From: Magnetospirillum sp. SS-4
GTDB taxonomy: Bacteria; Pseudomonadota; Alphaproteobacteria; Rhodospirillales; Magnetospirillaceae
NCBI RefSeq assembly: GCF_902729425.1
Contig: NZ_CACVCH010000070.1
Location: 1-64,000 of the forward strand
Direction: 5' to 3'
Length of the DNA stretch: 64,000 nucleotides
Part shown: positions 8,647 to 22,648 of the stretch, in pieces
Numbering within the stretch: the stretch's first letter is position 1
Layout of the letters: every line of letters starts with the position of its first letter
Translations under genes and position numbers: made by a program
Notes under the pieces: generated by a model
The model's database searches: none
The model's input: only the letters and a program-made list of their open reading frames with translations
Told to the model about the DNA's origin: nothing

Positions 8647-9119
8647 CAGCCGAACCGGACGTCGACGATCTCGTAGGACTTGGAACCGCCCGGCGCCGTC
8701 ACCTCGACGGTGTCGCCGAGATGCTTGCCGATCAGGGCGCGGGCCAGCGGCGAATGAACCGACATGCGGCCCGCCTTGATGTCGGCCTCGTGGGCGCCGA
8801 CGATGGTGTAGACCACCTCGTCGTCGGAATCCTCGTCGGCGAGCGTCACGGTGGCGCCGAAGCGGACCTGGCTGCCCGACAGGGTGGCGATGTCGATGAC
8901 CTGGGCGCGGGAGATGATGTCCTCCAACTCGGACACGCGGCCCTCGATGAAGCTCTGGCGCTCGCGGGCGGCGTGGTACTCGGCGTTCTCGGACAGATCG
9001 CCGTGCTCGCGCGCCTCGGCGATCGCCCGGATAACCGCCGGGCGTTCCACCGATTTAAGCGTCCTGAGCTCGTCCTCCAACTGGGCGAGCCCGGCCGGAG
9101 TCATCGGGATTTTTTCCAT
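8646..9119 (-). CDS. greA: Transcription elongation factor GreA
   Basis: The 157-residue product is full length for GreA, which enters the secondary channel of RNA polymerase and stimulates cleavage of backtracked transcripts. The N-terminal coiled coil (residues about 10-75) carries the tip motif [15 protein letters not shown], with the acidic residues that promote cleavage. The C-terminal FKBP-like domain includes [17 protein letters not shown] 9119 is chosen over an upstream ATG at 9179 because it matches the family N-terminus ([11 protein letters not shown]) and has a good ribosome site. It lies 16 bases downstream of the carB stop. Confidence 0.96.
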   Translation of the reverse strand: MEKIPMTPAGLAQLEDELRTLKSVERPAVIRAIAEAREHGDLSENAEYHAARERQSFIEGRVSELEDIISRAQVIDIATLSGSQVRFGATVTLADEDSDDEVVYTIVGAHEADIKAGRMSVHSPLARALIGKHLGDTVEVTAPGGSKSYEIVDVRFG

Positions 9120-9135
9120 CAACAAGCCCCCGCCT

Positions 9136-12393
<3,258 letters not shown>

Positions 12394-12420
12394 CGATCAA
12401 ATCCGATCAGATTTTTTGAG

Positions 12421-12530
12421 CCACAGATGAACACAGATAAACACAGATACCTCTTGATCCCCGAGACACCCCGATCGACGGTCAATAATCGACGGAATTC
12501 CTATCTGTGTTTATCTGTGTTCACCTGTGG
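12421..12530. repeat. Palindromic repeat element between carA and carB
   Basis: Two 29-base arms form an inverted repeat: 12421-12449 (starts CCACAGATGAACACAG) and 12502-12530 (ends GTTCACCTGTGG). They match at 28 of 29 positions when one is reverse-complemented. A 52-base centre (12450-12501) separates them. Each arm contains tandem ACACAGATA-like units. RNA copied across it could fold into a long hairpin between carA and carB. Elements with this ACACAGAT core occur in many unrelated bacterial genomes, as far as I recall; no transposase is present. Confidence 0.85.
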
Positions 12531-12552
12531 CCATTGAATTCGTCGCTAAGGC

Positions 12553-13758
<1,206 letters not shown>

Positions 13759-13940
13759 GTCGGTCCTTTGTGTCTCGGTCGCGGCCGGACCGGTGTCCGC
13801 CCGCGGAGGTGCATGATAGGAGGGAAAGGCCTCCCTCGCCAGACTTGGGTCGCAAAAAGCCGCCGGAATCTTCCGCATCATACGGAACAACCGGTGGCGA
13901 GGCGCGCTTGAGCCTGATCGGCAAATAGGTAAACGGCTGC

Positions 13941-13969
13941 CTTATAATGACGCCCAGACCCCGAGTCAA
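13941..13969 (-). promoter_or_regulatory. Sigma-70-type promoter for carA
   Basis: On the minus strand, TTGACT (13969-13964) is followed by exactly 17 bases and TATAAG (13946-13941). This is the best sigma-70 match I found upstream of carA. It predicts a leader of about 175 bases before the ATG at 13758. The leader shows no clear attenuator or known riboswitch. The rest of the 340-base carA-yqeY gap (13759-14098) holds no other feature I can support. Confidence 0.6.
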
Positions 13970-14098
13970 GCTCTCCGGCGCTTTGGGAAAACCACAATAC
14001 TTTCAATGGGTCATGCGAGACAAAGCCTTTCATTCCATGGGGTTTTGCGCTAGCCTGTGCGCTTTCCCGATGGGGAAGGCGCCACGAGGGGGGAGACC

Positions 14099-14557
14099 AT
14101 GCTTCGGCGGGAACTGAGCGACGCGCTCAAGCAGGCGATGTTGACCAAGGACCCGCGGGTCGTCTCGACCGTGCGGCTGATCCTGGCGGCCTTGAAGGAC
14201 CGCGACATCGCCGCCCGCCCCAAGGGGCAGGCCGACGGCATCGGTGACGATGAAATCCGCCAGATGCTGCAATCCATGATCAAGCAGCGGCGAGAGAGCA
14301 TCTCGCTGTACCAGCAGGGCAACCGCCCGGAACTGGCGCAACAGGAGGCCGACGAGATCGCCGTCATCGAGCGGTTCCTGCCCCGGCAGATGGACGAGGC
14401 CGAGACCCAGGCGGCGGTCAGGGCCGCCATCGCCGAGGTCGGCGCCGCCGGCATCAAGGACATGGGCAAGGTCATGGCGATCCTGAAGGGGCGCCACGCC
14501 GGCGAGATGGACTTCACCAAGGCCAGCGCCACCACCAAGACCCTCCTGGGGGGCTAG
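14099..14557 (+). CDS. GatB/YqeY-domain protein
   Basis: The 152-residue protein matches the stand-alone YqeY family, related to the tRNA-binding tail domain of the GatB amidotransferase subunit. It begins MLRRELSDALKQAMLTKD, has the conserved EIAVIERFLPRQM in the middle and ends with IKDMGKVMAILKGRHAGEMDF, typical for the family. The role is not settled; tRNA-linked functions are usually proposed. ATG 14099 has a strong GAGGGGGGAG ribosome site. It precedes dnaG by 63 bases, a gene order (yqeY-dnaG-rpoD) common in bacteria and likely one transcription unit. Confidence 0.9.
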   Translation: MLRRELSDALKQAMLTKDPRVVSTVRLILAALKDRDIAARPKGQADGIGDDEIRQMLQSMIKQRRESISLYQQGNRPELAQQEADEIAVIERFLPRQMDEAETQAAVRAAIAEVGAAGIKDMGKVMAILKGRHAGEMDFTKASATTKTLLGG

Positions 14558-14620
14558 CTCCTCGGGCCATTCCGCCCCATATCCTATGGGCCTGACCGAC
14601 GACGCAGGACAGCCCCGCCC

Positions 14621-16486
14621 ATGGCCTTTCCGCCGCAATTCCTCGACGAGCTTCGCGCCCGCGTGCCACTCTCCTCGGTGGTCGGGCGGCGGGTCAAGCT
14701 GACCCGCAAGGGCCGCGAACATCAGGGGCTGTGCCCGTTCCACAACGAAAAGACGCCGTCCTTCACCGTCAACGAGGACAAGGGGTTCTACCACTGCTTC
14801 GGCTGCGGCGCCCATGGCGACGCCATTGGCTTCGAGATGCGCACCGGCCATCTGTCCTTCACCGAGGCGGTGGAGCGTCTCGCCGCCGAGGCAGGGCTGG
14901 ACGTCCCCAAGGCCAGTCCGGAAGAACGGGTGCGCGAGCAGCGCCGCGCCTCGCTCCACGATGCCATGGAGGCCGCCTGCGCCTTCTTCGAGAAGCAGCT
15001 CCGCTCACCCTCGGGCCGCGACGGCTTCGCCTATCTGAAGGGGCGCGGCCTGACCGACGAGACCATCGCCCGCTTCCGCCTGGGCTGGGCGCCCGATTCG
15101 CGCGAAGCCCTCAAATCCGCCCTGATGAGCCGGGAATGCCCGGAAAGCCTGCTGGCCGAGGCGGGATTGCTGAAGAAGCCCGACGGCGGCGGCCCGGCCT
15201 TCGACTATTTCCGCGGCCGGGTGATGTTTCCCATCACCGACCGGCGCGGCCGGGTGGTGGCGTTCGGCGCCCGCACCCTGGGCGACAATCCGCCCAAATA
15301 CCTCAATTCGCCGGAAACGCCGCTGTTCCACAAGGGCACCACCCTCTACGGTCTCGCCCATGCCCGCGAGCCGGCCCGCGAGCGGGGCTGCGTCGTGGTG
15401 GTGGAAGGCTACATGGACGTCATCGCCCTGCACCAGGCCGGCTTCGCCCATGCGGTGGCGCCGTTGGGCACGGCGGTGACCGAACAGCAGATCGAGGAGT
15501 TGTGGCGCCTCGCCCCCGAGCCGATCCTGTGCCTGGACGGCGACAAGGCCGGCCAGCGCGCCATGGCCCGGGCGCTTGACCGCGCCTTTCCCATCCTGAA
15601 GCCCGGCCTGTCGCTGCGCTTCGCCACCTTGCCGGCGCCCGAGGACCCGGATTCGCTGATCAAGGCCAAGGGACCGGCCGCCATGCAGGCGGTGCTGGAC
15701 GCCGCCCAGCCGCTGGTGGAGGTGGCCTGGCGGCTGGCGGTGGAGGGGCGGCCGCTGGACACCCCGGAACGCCGCGCCGCCCTGGAAAAGGACTTGCTGG
15801 AAAAGGCCCATTCCGTCGCCGACGAGACGGTGAAATGGCAATACGCCCGCACCTTCAAGGACCGGCTGTGGCAGGCGTTCCGCCCGCCCCGCCCCGCCGC
15901 CGGCCCGGCCTTCGCGCCTCAGGCGGGAAAAGGAGGGGCGCGGCCCGGCCGCCGGCCGCCGGTCGGCCAGACCGCCTTGCGCGGCTTCGATGGCCGCATC
16001 GTCGGGTTGGGGGCGCCAGGCGCCATGCGTCCGCCCTTCGAGATGCAGGAACGGGTTCTGCTGGGCCTGCTGCTCGCCAATCCCGCCCTGTTCGATTCGG
16101 TGCACGAGGAACTGGGGCGATGCCTGTTTTCCAATGACTCGCTTGACAACCTTCGGCGAGGGATTCTAAAGCACCTCGGGGCCGTGCGCGGACTTGACGC
16201 GGAGGGCCTTGCGGCCCATTTACGGACAGACGGATTTTCCCCGGTCCTGGAGACCCTGCTGGACGCCAGCGAACGGCGCATGCGCTCGGTTCGGGGCTAT
16301 GACGGCATCGAGGAGGCACGGGCGCTCTGGGAAGACGTCTACCACCATTACACCAGGAAGGATCTGCTGGCGGACGTAAGCGAGGCCAATGCCCGCCTCG
16401 CCCTCGACGCCTCGCAGGCCGCCTGGACGCGGTTCGAGGCGGTCAAACGCCACGAACAGGCCGCCGGGGGGCGGGACGAGGAATGA
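14621..16486 (+). CDS. dnaG: DNA primase
   Basis: The 621-residue primase makes RNA primers at the replication fork. The CHC2 zinc finger is complete (Cys38, His41, Cys59, Cys62). The RNA-polymerase core has YFRGRVMFPITD, followed by the TOPRIM motif VVEGYMDVIALHQAG and the metal-binding LDGDKAGQRAM. A Pro/Gly/Arg-rich linker (about residues 425-465) leads to the C-terminal DnaB-binding helical domain. ATG 14621 starts MAFPPQFLDELRARV, the usual N-terminus. It sits between yqeY and rpoD as in the classic macromolecular-synthesis operon, but rpsU is absent. Confidence 0.97.
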   Translation: MAFPPQFLDELRARVPLSSVVGRRVKLTRKGREHQGLCPFHNEKTPSFTVNEDKGFYHCFGCGAHGDAIGFEMRTGHLSFTEAVERLAAEAGLDVPKASPEERVREQRRASLHDAMEAACAFFEKQLRSPSGRDGFAYLKGRGLTDETIARFRLGWAPDSREALKSALMSRECPESLLAEAGLLKKPDGGGPAFDYFRGRVMFPITDRRGRVVAFGARTLGDNPPKYLNSPETPLFHKGTTLYGLAHAREPARERGCVVVVEGYMDVIALHQAGFAHAVAPLGTAVTEQQIEELWRLAPEPILCLDGDKAGQRAMARALDRAFPILKPGLSLRFATLPAPEDPDSLIKAKGPAAMQAVLDAAQPLVEVAWRLAVEGRPLDTPERRAALEKDLLEKAHSVADETVKWQYARTFKDRLWQAFRPPRPAAGPAFAPQAGKGGARPGRRPPVGQTALRGFDGRIVGLGAPGAMRPPFEMQERVLLGLLLANPALFDSVHEELGRCLFSNDSLDNLRRGILKHLGAVRGLDAEGLAAHLRTDGFSPVLETLLDASERRMRSVRGYDGIEEARALWEDVYHHYTRKDLLADVSEANARLALDASQAAWTRFEAVKRHEQAAGGRDEE

Positions 16487-16543
16487 GATGATCCCCGGAG
16501 TAGTGTCCGCCGCGGCGGGATTGCTCCGGGCTTTTTGGTGTAC

Positions 16544-16564
16544 GCCCACACCTCCCGTGTGGGC
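16544..16564 (+). other. Hairpin between dnaG and rpoD
   Basis: An 8-base perfect inverted repeat, GCCCACAC (16544-16551) and GTGTGGGC (16557-16564), with a 5-base loop lies 57 bases after dnaG and 93 bases before rpoD. No T-run follows, so it may be a pause, processing or attenuation hairpin. It could instead be a factor-dependent terminator. Confidence 0.4.
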
Positions 16565-16657
16565 TTGGGCTCAGACGCCACCCGGGCTGACGAGCCGTTC
16601 CGTCGGGGACGGATCGGTTCCGATCCGGGTCCGGATACTTCAGGAGCATCGGTTTTC

Positions 16658-18682
<2,025 letters not shown>

Positions 18683-18701
18683 CCTCGGCGCCCCTTGCAT
18701 T

Positions 18702-18728
18702 CCCCCGACCATTGATTATGGTCGGGGG
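18702..18728 (+). terminator. Hairpin terminator candidate after rpoD
   Basis: A 9-base stem, CCCCCGACC (18702-18710) and GGTCGGGGG (18720-18728), with a 9-base loop begins 19 bases after the rpoD stop and ends 5 bases before the tRNA. There is no T-tract, so termination may be partial, or the hairpin may mark tRNA processing. Confidence 0.5.
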
Positions 18729-18733
18729 CGGTG

Positions 18734-18809
18734 GGGCCTGTAGCTCAATGGTTAGAGCCGGCCGCTCATAACGGTCTGGTTGCAGGTTCGAGTCCTGCCG
18801 GGCCCACCA
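18734..18809 (+). tRNA. ileX: tRNA-Ile (anticodon CAT, lysidine type)
   Basis: The 76-base gene folds fully: acceptor GGGCCTG/CGGGCCC with one G-T pair, D arm GCTC/GAGC, anticodon stem GGCCG/CGGTC with loop CTCATAA, and T arm GCAGG/CCTGC with TTCGAGT. The CCA is encoded (18807-18809). CAT could mean Met or Ile, but C4-G69 and C5-G68 in the acceptor stem are the known determinants recognised by TilS, which makes lysidine at C34. These pairs are absent from the E. coli elongator tRNA-Met. The tRNA borders the accessory patch that follows. Confidence 0.88.
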
Positions 18810-18833
18810 AATTCTGCAAAATCAATGAAGTAG

Positions 18834-18863
18834 CCTTGATGAACCCCCGGTGGGACATCAAGG
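18834..18863 (+). terminator. Hairpin after tRNA-Ile
   Basis: An 8-base inverted repeat, CCTTGATG (18834-18841) and CATCAAGG (18856-18863), has a 14-base loop that can itself pair CCC with GGG. It lies 24 bases past the tRNA CCA end and has no T-tract. It probably ends or processes the tRNA transcript. The rest of 18810-18983 has no supported gene. Confidence 0.4.
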
Positions 18864-18983
18864 TGGAACATTGGCTTGCACGCTCCCGCCTATCTGCACG
18901 TCTCGCGGCACCGGGTCTTGGCGCCCACCCTGGAACGCCGCTATGGGCCCAATCCAGCGGCGAGGACGTATCGATGAATCTGC

Positions 18984-19976
18984 CTAATGCCGTTCGGAAA
19001 ATAAATCGAGTGACCTGCGAAGCGTGGCAATGAGTTCTTGACAGAAGCTGTCGCCATCTTGGTGGCCCCACACGACGGTGGTGCAGTGGTTGGTATCGAA
19101 ATGGGTCTTTGCTTCGTCGAACTTGCCTTTCTCGCAGATGTAAAGGACGGGCTTGCCAAGCCCTTCTGCGTAGCCGGCCTCCCAGTAGGCACCAGAATTG
19201 TCATGGGTGAGATCAACAATGACGAAGGCCGCATCGCGGATCTGGGTACGCATAATGTTGTCGATAATGCCCGCGCGAGCGACGTTGCGCATGTCCAGGA
19301 GGTCATAACCGATACCGTCCCTGACGGCTGGCTTGACGGTGTCTTCAACGAAGGGATCGAGAATCGGGTCTCCGAACTTCATCGCAATGAACCCATACTT
19401 GCCGGACACTTTCCCGGTCTTCTCAGCTTCGTAACGTTCCCATCCGTCAAGGGTCAGTTCGATGTTTCTGAGATCAACGCAGTCACGGGGGCCGGGATTC
19501 GTCAGGCTCAAGAGTTTCCGTTCGCAAAGCTGCTCGGCCAGTCTGGCGGCAAATCTTCTGTTGGGAGCGCCGATAATCGAGTGAAAATCAACGGGCATCT
19601 TCGAGAGTTGTTCGCCGGACTTGGACGTCTCATCGCCGATGTAGCGAATGATGTTGATAGCTTGCATTGCGGGGCTTGGCAGAGATGGGTTTGCGAGAAA
19701 CCCCCTCAACCAATCCGTTGTGATCATGAGTGGCGCCCCTTCACGCGACGCAATTCGAAGTCGATGCGATAGGGCCGCACGTTGAATCGGTGTCAGGGTC
19801 GCTTTTTCTGGATCGAGAGGCCCCGCGAACGCTGATCCGCTGATTTCATACTTCCCGCAGACGTCGCACTCAAACCCGGAGGAATGCCTTCCGCCGGTCG
19901 AGAATATGCGACAGCTACCGCCAAAATTCTCGAAATCGGCATTCCGGCAAATCGGGCATTTGACTTGGTCATTCAA
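18984..19976 (-). CDS. Zinc-ribbon protein with C-terminal nucleoside deoxyribosyltransferase/TIR-like domain
   Basis: The product is about 330 residues. The N-terminus is a zinc ribbon with two CxxC pairs (CPIC and CDVC). The middle (residues about 60-200) is helical and unassigned. The C-terminal about 130 residues start GKYGFIAMKFGDP and carry VDLTHDNSGAYWEAGYAEGLGKP, the nucleotide-binding pattern of the NDT/TIR-like superfamily with a candidate catalytic Glu in YWEAGYA. Such domains often hydrolyse NAD or nucleotides in phage defence. TTG 19976 has GGAGG at ideal spacing; a GTG at 19991 is the alternative. GC content is visibly lower than in its neighbours. Function is unproven. Confidence 0.72.
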   Translation of the reverse strand: MNDQVKCPICRNADFENFGGSCRIFSTGGRHSSGFECDVCGKYEISGSAFAGPLDPEKATLTPIQRAALSHRLRIASREGAPLMITTDWLRGFLANPSLPSPAMQAINIIRYIGDETSKSGEQLSKMPVDFHSIIGAPNRRFAARLAEQLCERKLLSLTNPGPRDCVDLRNIELTLDGWERYEAEKTGKVSGKYGFIAMKFGDPILDPFVEDTVKPAVRDGIGYDLLDMRNVARAGIIDNIMRTQIRDAAFVIVDLTHDNSGAYWEAGYAEGLGKPVLYICEKGKFDEAKTHFDTNHCTTVVWGHQDGDSFCQELIATLRRSLDLFSERH

Positions 19977-20148
19977 TTTCGGCCTCCACACGCATTCGCG
20001 CCAACCTCAACCGAGAAATAACACATTAAAGGACGAATATTTCCATATAAACACTTCCAAAATCTGAATAACAGGATTTTCCCCTCATGCTTGAAAAATG
20101 ATTCAACCTATTGATTGACGGCACAAGCACCGCCCGACAATGCAACGC

Positions 20149-20177
20149 TTGACGTCATACCCATCGCGTTATATCGT
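20149..20177 (+). promoter_or_regulatory. Candidate promoter of higBA
   Basis: TTGACG (20149-20154), a 17-base spacer and TATCGT (20172-20177) lie immediately before the higB ATG (20184). The palindrome TGACGTCA (20150-20157) overlaps the -35 and could be the HigA operator. If used, transcription would start at or next to the ATG, giving a nearly leaderless message. Confidence 0.4.
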
Positions 20178-20183
20178 TGTCGG

Positions 20184-20462
20184 ATGATAGTCAGCTTCCG
20201 CGACAAGGAAACGGAGCGCCTTTTTCGGACGGGCGCGTCCAAGCGGTTTGCAGCTATCGCCAACGCCGCGTTACGCAAACTGGACATGCTCGATGCGGCG
20301 ACGGAACTGCAAGACCTCTCCTCGCCTCCAGGAAACCGACTGGAGACTCTGGAGGGCGACAGGAAGGGCCAACACAGCATCCGCATCAATGACCAGTGGC
20401 GGCTGTGCTTTGTTTGGCGCGATGGTGCCGCGCACCGTGTCGAGATCGCCGACTACCATTGA
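20184..20462 (+). CDS. higB: HigB-type toxin (RelE/ParE superfamily)
   Basis: The 92-residue protein matches HigB/plasmid-maintenance killer toxins, ribosome-dependent mRNA interferases. It starts MIVSFRDKETERLF, has the helical KRFAAIANAALRKLDMLDAA, then LEGDRKGQHSIRINDQWRLCFVW and ends HRVEIADYH, the canonical tail. An upstream open frame from 20115 is rejected because the promoter lies inside it. It is followed by higA after 9 bases, with the toxin first as usual for higBA. The frame is intact. Confidence 0.9.
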   Translation: MIVSFRDKETERLFRTGASKRFAAIANAALRKLDMLDAATELQDLSSPPGNRLETLEGDRKGQHSIRINDQWRLCFVWRDGAAHRVEIADYH

Positions 20463-20471
20463 GGCAGGATC

Positions 20472-20759
20472 ATGCGCATCAAGACCCATCCCGGTGAAAT
20501 CCTCCGCGAAGAGTTCATGACCCCCTTGGGACTCTCGGCCAACGCCCTTGCCACGGCGTTGCGCGTCCCGGCAACCCGCATTGGCGAGATCATCAAGGAA
20601 CACCGCTCCATCACCGCCGACACTGCCTTGCGGTTGGCCCGGTATCTCGGCACCACGCCTCAATTCTGGCTCAACCTCCAAAGTGCGCATGACCTGTCAA
20701 AGGTGGAAGCCGAGGCGGGTGAAAAGATTGTCCGCGACGTGACGCCACGGGCGGCGTAG
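20472..20759 (+). CDS. higA: HigA-type antitoxin (XRE-family helix-turn-helix)
   Basis: The 95-residue antitoxin binds HigB and represses the operon. It begins MRIKTHPGEILREEFMTPLG, typical of HigA. The helix-turn-helix covers about residues 20-60 (SANALATALRVPATRIGEI), followed by the signature LARYLGTTPQFWLNLQ. The short C-terminal part ends with ERDV-like charged residues. Start ATG 20472 is 9 bases after higB. The module shares the lower GC of the patch beside the tRNA. Confidence 0.92.
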   Translation: MRIKTHPGEILREEFMTPLGLSANALATALRVPATRIGEIIKEHRSITADTALRLARYLGTTPQFWLNLQSAHDLSKVEAEAGEKIVRDVTPRAA

Positions 20760-20862
20760 CACCAGGGCGTGAGGCGATAAACCTCCTTGGGCCGGCTCGC
20801 CGGGGCGGTTCTTCCACCATCGCGCCCGCATCTCCCTTACCAGACGGGCGGCAGGCGGCTTG

Positions 20863-22464
20863 CTACTCCTCTTCCGTTCCGACCATGGCGACCCGGTCGC
20901 CGTCGCGGCCATAGCGCTGGCCGCAGGACGGACAGGCCGCCCCGCTCCACTCGCCGCCCGGCAGGCGCTCGCCGCAACGGCAGACCCAGCCCTTGAGCCG
21001 CGCCGGATTGCCGATCACCAGGGCGTGGTCGGGCACGTCGCGGGTCACCACCGAACCGGCGCCGACAAAGGCCCAGCGGCCGATGGTGCGGCCGCAGACG
21101 ACGGTGGCGTTGGCGCCGATGGAAGCCCCCCGCCGCACCAGGGTCGGGCGGAATTCGTGCTTGCGGGAGATTTCGGCGCGCGGGTTCATCACATTGGTAA
21201 AGACCATGCTGGGGCCGCAGAAGACCCCGTCCTCCAGGGTCACGCCGGCATAGACGCTGACATTGTTCTGAATCTTGCAGTTATCGCCGATGCTGACATT
21301 GGGGCCGATGCTGACGTTCTGGCCGATCACGCAGTCGCGCCCGATGCTGCTGCCGGCCAGGACGTGGGAAAAATGCCAGATGCGGGTGCCGGCGCCGATG
21401 ACGCAGGGGGTGTCGACTTCGGCGGTGGGATGGATGACCGGCTCGTTCCCGGTCCGGACGGATGGGGCCAGGACGACGGCGCCGCCGCCCTCCATGGAGC
21501 GCTGGGCCGCGTCGAGCACCCGCAGCACCGCCACGCCCTCGGCTCCGTCGGTGACCGGCGTCGCGCCCCGGGCGATGCAGTCGAGGAAGTGCCCGCATTC
21601 CAGGCGCAGGGGCTCGGACGGGTCCAGCGGCACCGGCCGGGCCTCGGACGGATCGGGAAAGGGCAGCCCCTCGCGCCACGCGATCTGGGCGGAATACAGC
21701 CGCAGCTTGGCCTCCCACCCCAGCCCGTCGTCGAACACCGCCATGCCGCCGTCGCCCACCACCACCAGCCGCTGCTCCTTGAACGGATGCAGCCAGCTGA
21801 CATGGATATGGGCGGCCTCGCCGCCGGGAAAGATCATGTGGGTGGTGGTGACGTCGGCCACCGAACGGGTCAGGTAGCAATGGCCGAAGGCGCTGACCGA
21901 CACCGGTTCCGCCCCCATCAGCGCCAGGATCATGGAAACGTCGTGGGGGGCGAAGCTCCACAGGCTGTTTTCCTCGGTGCGGAACTTGCCGAGATTGAGC
22001 CGGTGGGAATAGGCGTAGCGGATGTGGCCCAGTTCCCCCTGCTGGCGCAGGCGCAGCAATTCCAGGAAGGCCGGGTGGTAACGCATCAGGTGTCCCACCA
22101 TCAGCACCCGGCCCCGCCCCGCCGCCAGCCGCGCCAGTTCCTCGGCCTCGGACACCTTGAGGGCGAGGGGCTTTTCCACGAAGACATGCTTGCCGGCCAG
22201 CAGCGCCTCGTGGGCGATGTCGTGATGCTGGGCGGCGGGAGCGGCGATGACGACGCCGTCGATGGCGTCGTCGGCCAGGACCTGGCCGAGGGAGCGCGCC
22301 GGAACCTGGAATTTTTCCGCCATGGCGGCGGCGGTTCGGTCCGAGCGGTCGACCACCGCCGCCAGCGCCCCCAGCTCGTGCATGACGCGGGTGAGGTTCT
22401 TGCCCCAGTGGCCGCACCCCACCACCGCGACGCGGCTGGCGACGGTCTTCGTGTTCGTGTTCAT
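20863..22464 (-). CDS. Fused Gfo/Idh/MocA dehydrogenase - hexapeptide N-acetyltransferase (WlbA-WlbB-like)
   Basis: The 533-residue protein joins two enzymes. Residues about 10-325 are an NAD-dependent Gfo/Idh/MocA dehydrogenase (VAVVGCGHWGKN; VFVEKPLAL). Residues about 330-495 are a left-handed beta-helix acetyltransferase (hexapeptide repeats such as SIGRDCVIGQNVSIG, then VVTRDVPDHALVIGNPA). The last about 35 residues add a rubredoxin-like Cys pair set (CRCGERLPGG, CPSCGQRYG). In WbpB/WbpD or WlbA/WlbB pathways these two steps flank an aminotransferase in making UDP-2,3-diacetamido-uronic acid for surface polysaccharide. The aminotransferase is divergent next door, which supports that role. 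Confidence 0.85.
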   Translation of the reverse strand: MNTNTKTVASRVAVVGCGHWGKNLTRVMHELGALAAVVDRSDRTAAAMAEKFQVPARSLGQVLADDAIDGVVIAAPAAQHHDIAHEALLAGKHVFVEKPLALKVSEAEELARLAAGRGRVLMVGHLMRYHPAFLELLRLRQQGELGHIRYAYSHRLNLGKFRTEENSLWSFAPHDVSMILALMGAEPVSVSAFGHCYLTRSVADVTTTHMIFPGGEAAHIHVSWLHPFKEQRLVVVGDGGMAVFDDGLGWEAKLRLYSAQIAWREGLPFPDPSEARPVPLDPSEPLRLECGHFLDCIARGATPVTDGAEGVAVLRVLDAAQRSMEGGGAVVLAPSVRTGNEPVIHPTAEVDTPCVIGAGTRIWHFSHVLAGSSIGRDCVIGQNVSIGPNVSIGDNCKIQNNVSVYAGVTLEDGVFCGPSMVFTNVMNPRAEISRKHEFRPTLVRRGASIGANATVVCGRTIGRWAFVGAGSVVTRDVPDHALVIGNPARLKGWVCRCGERLPGGEWSGAACPSCGQRYGRDGDRVAMVGTEEE

Positions 22465-22648
22465 TCAGGGTCCGCCTTCTGCGAAAATCCGTTTCAACCA
22501 CGCATCAGACGCCATCATATCTCGCCATTCGGTTAACGGCCACCGGGCAGGGCATCGGGCCTGAACGCAGCGAAAGGAGGGGATTAACAGAGCCATAACC
22601 ATTGACGGGCTACAAGTTCCGGGTACCCGCCGCCGCGAAGGATGGACC

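Noticed and set aside
12421-12530. CRISPR repeats
   Set aside because: The element has only two arms in inverted orientation, not regularly spaced direct repeats, and no cas genes are in the window.
18734-18809. Reading the CAT-anticodon tRNA as elongator tRNA-Met
   Set aside because: C4-G69 and C5-G68 acceptor pairs match the TilS lysidine determinants of tRNA-Ile2 and are not found in E. coli elongator tRNA-Met.
18810-20862. Attachment-site direct repeat of the tRNA 3' end flanking the accessory patch
   Set aside because: I searched by eye for TTCGAGTCCTGCCGGGC-like sequence after 20760 and found none, so no att pair is claimed.
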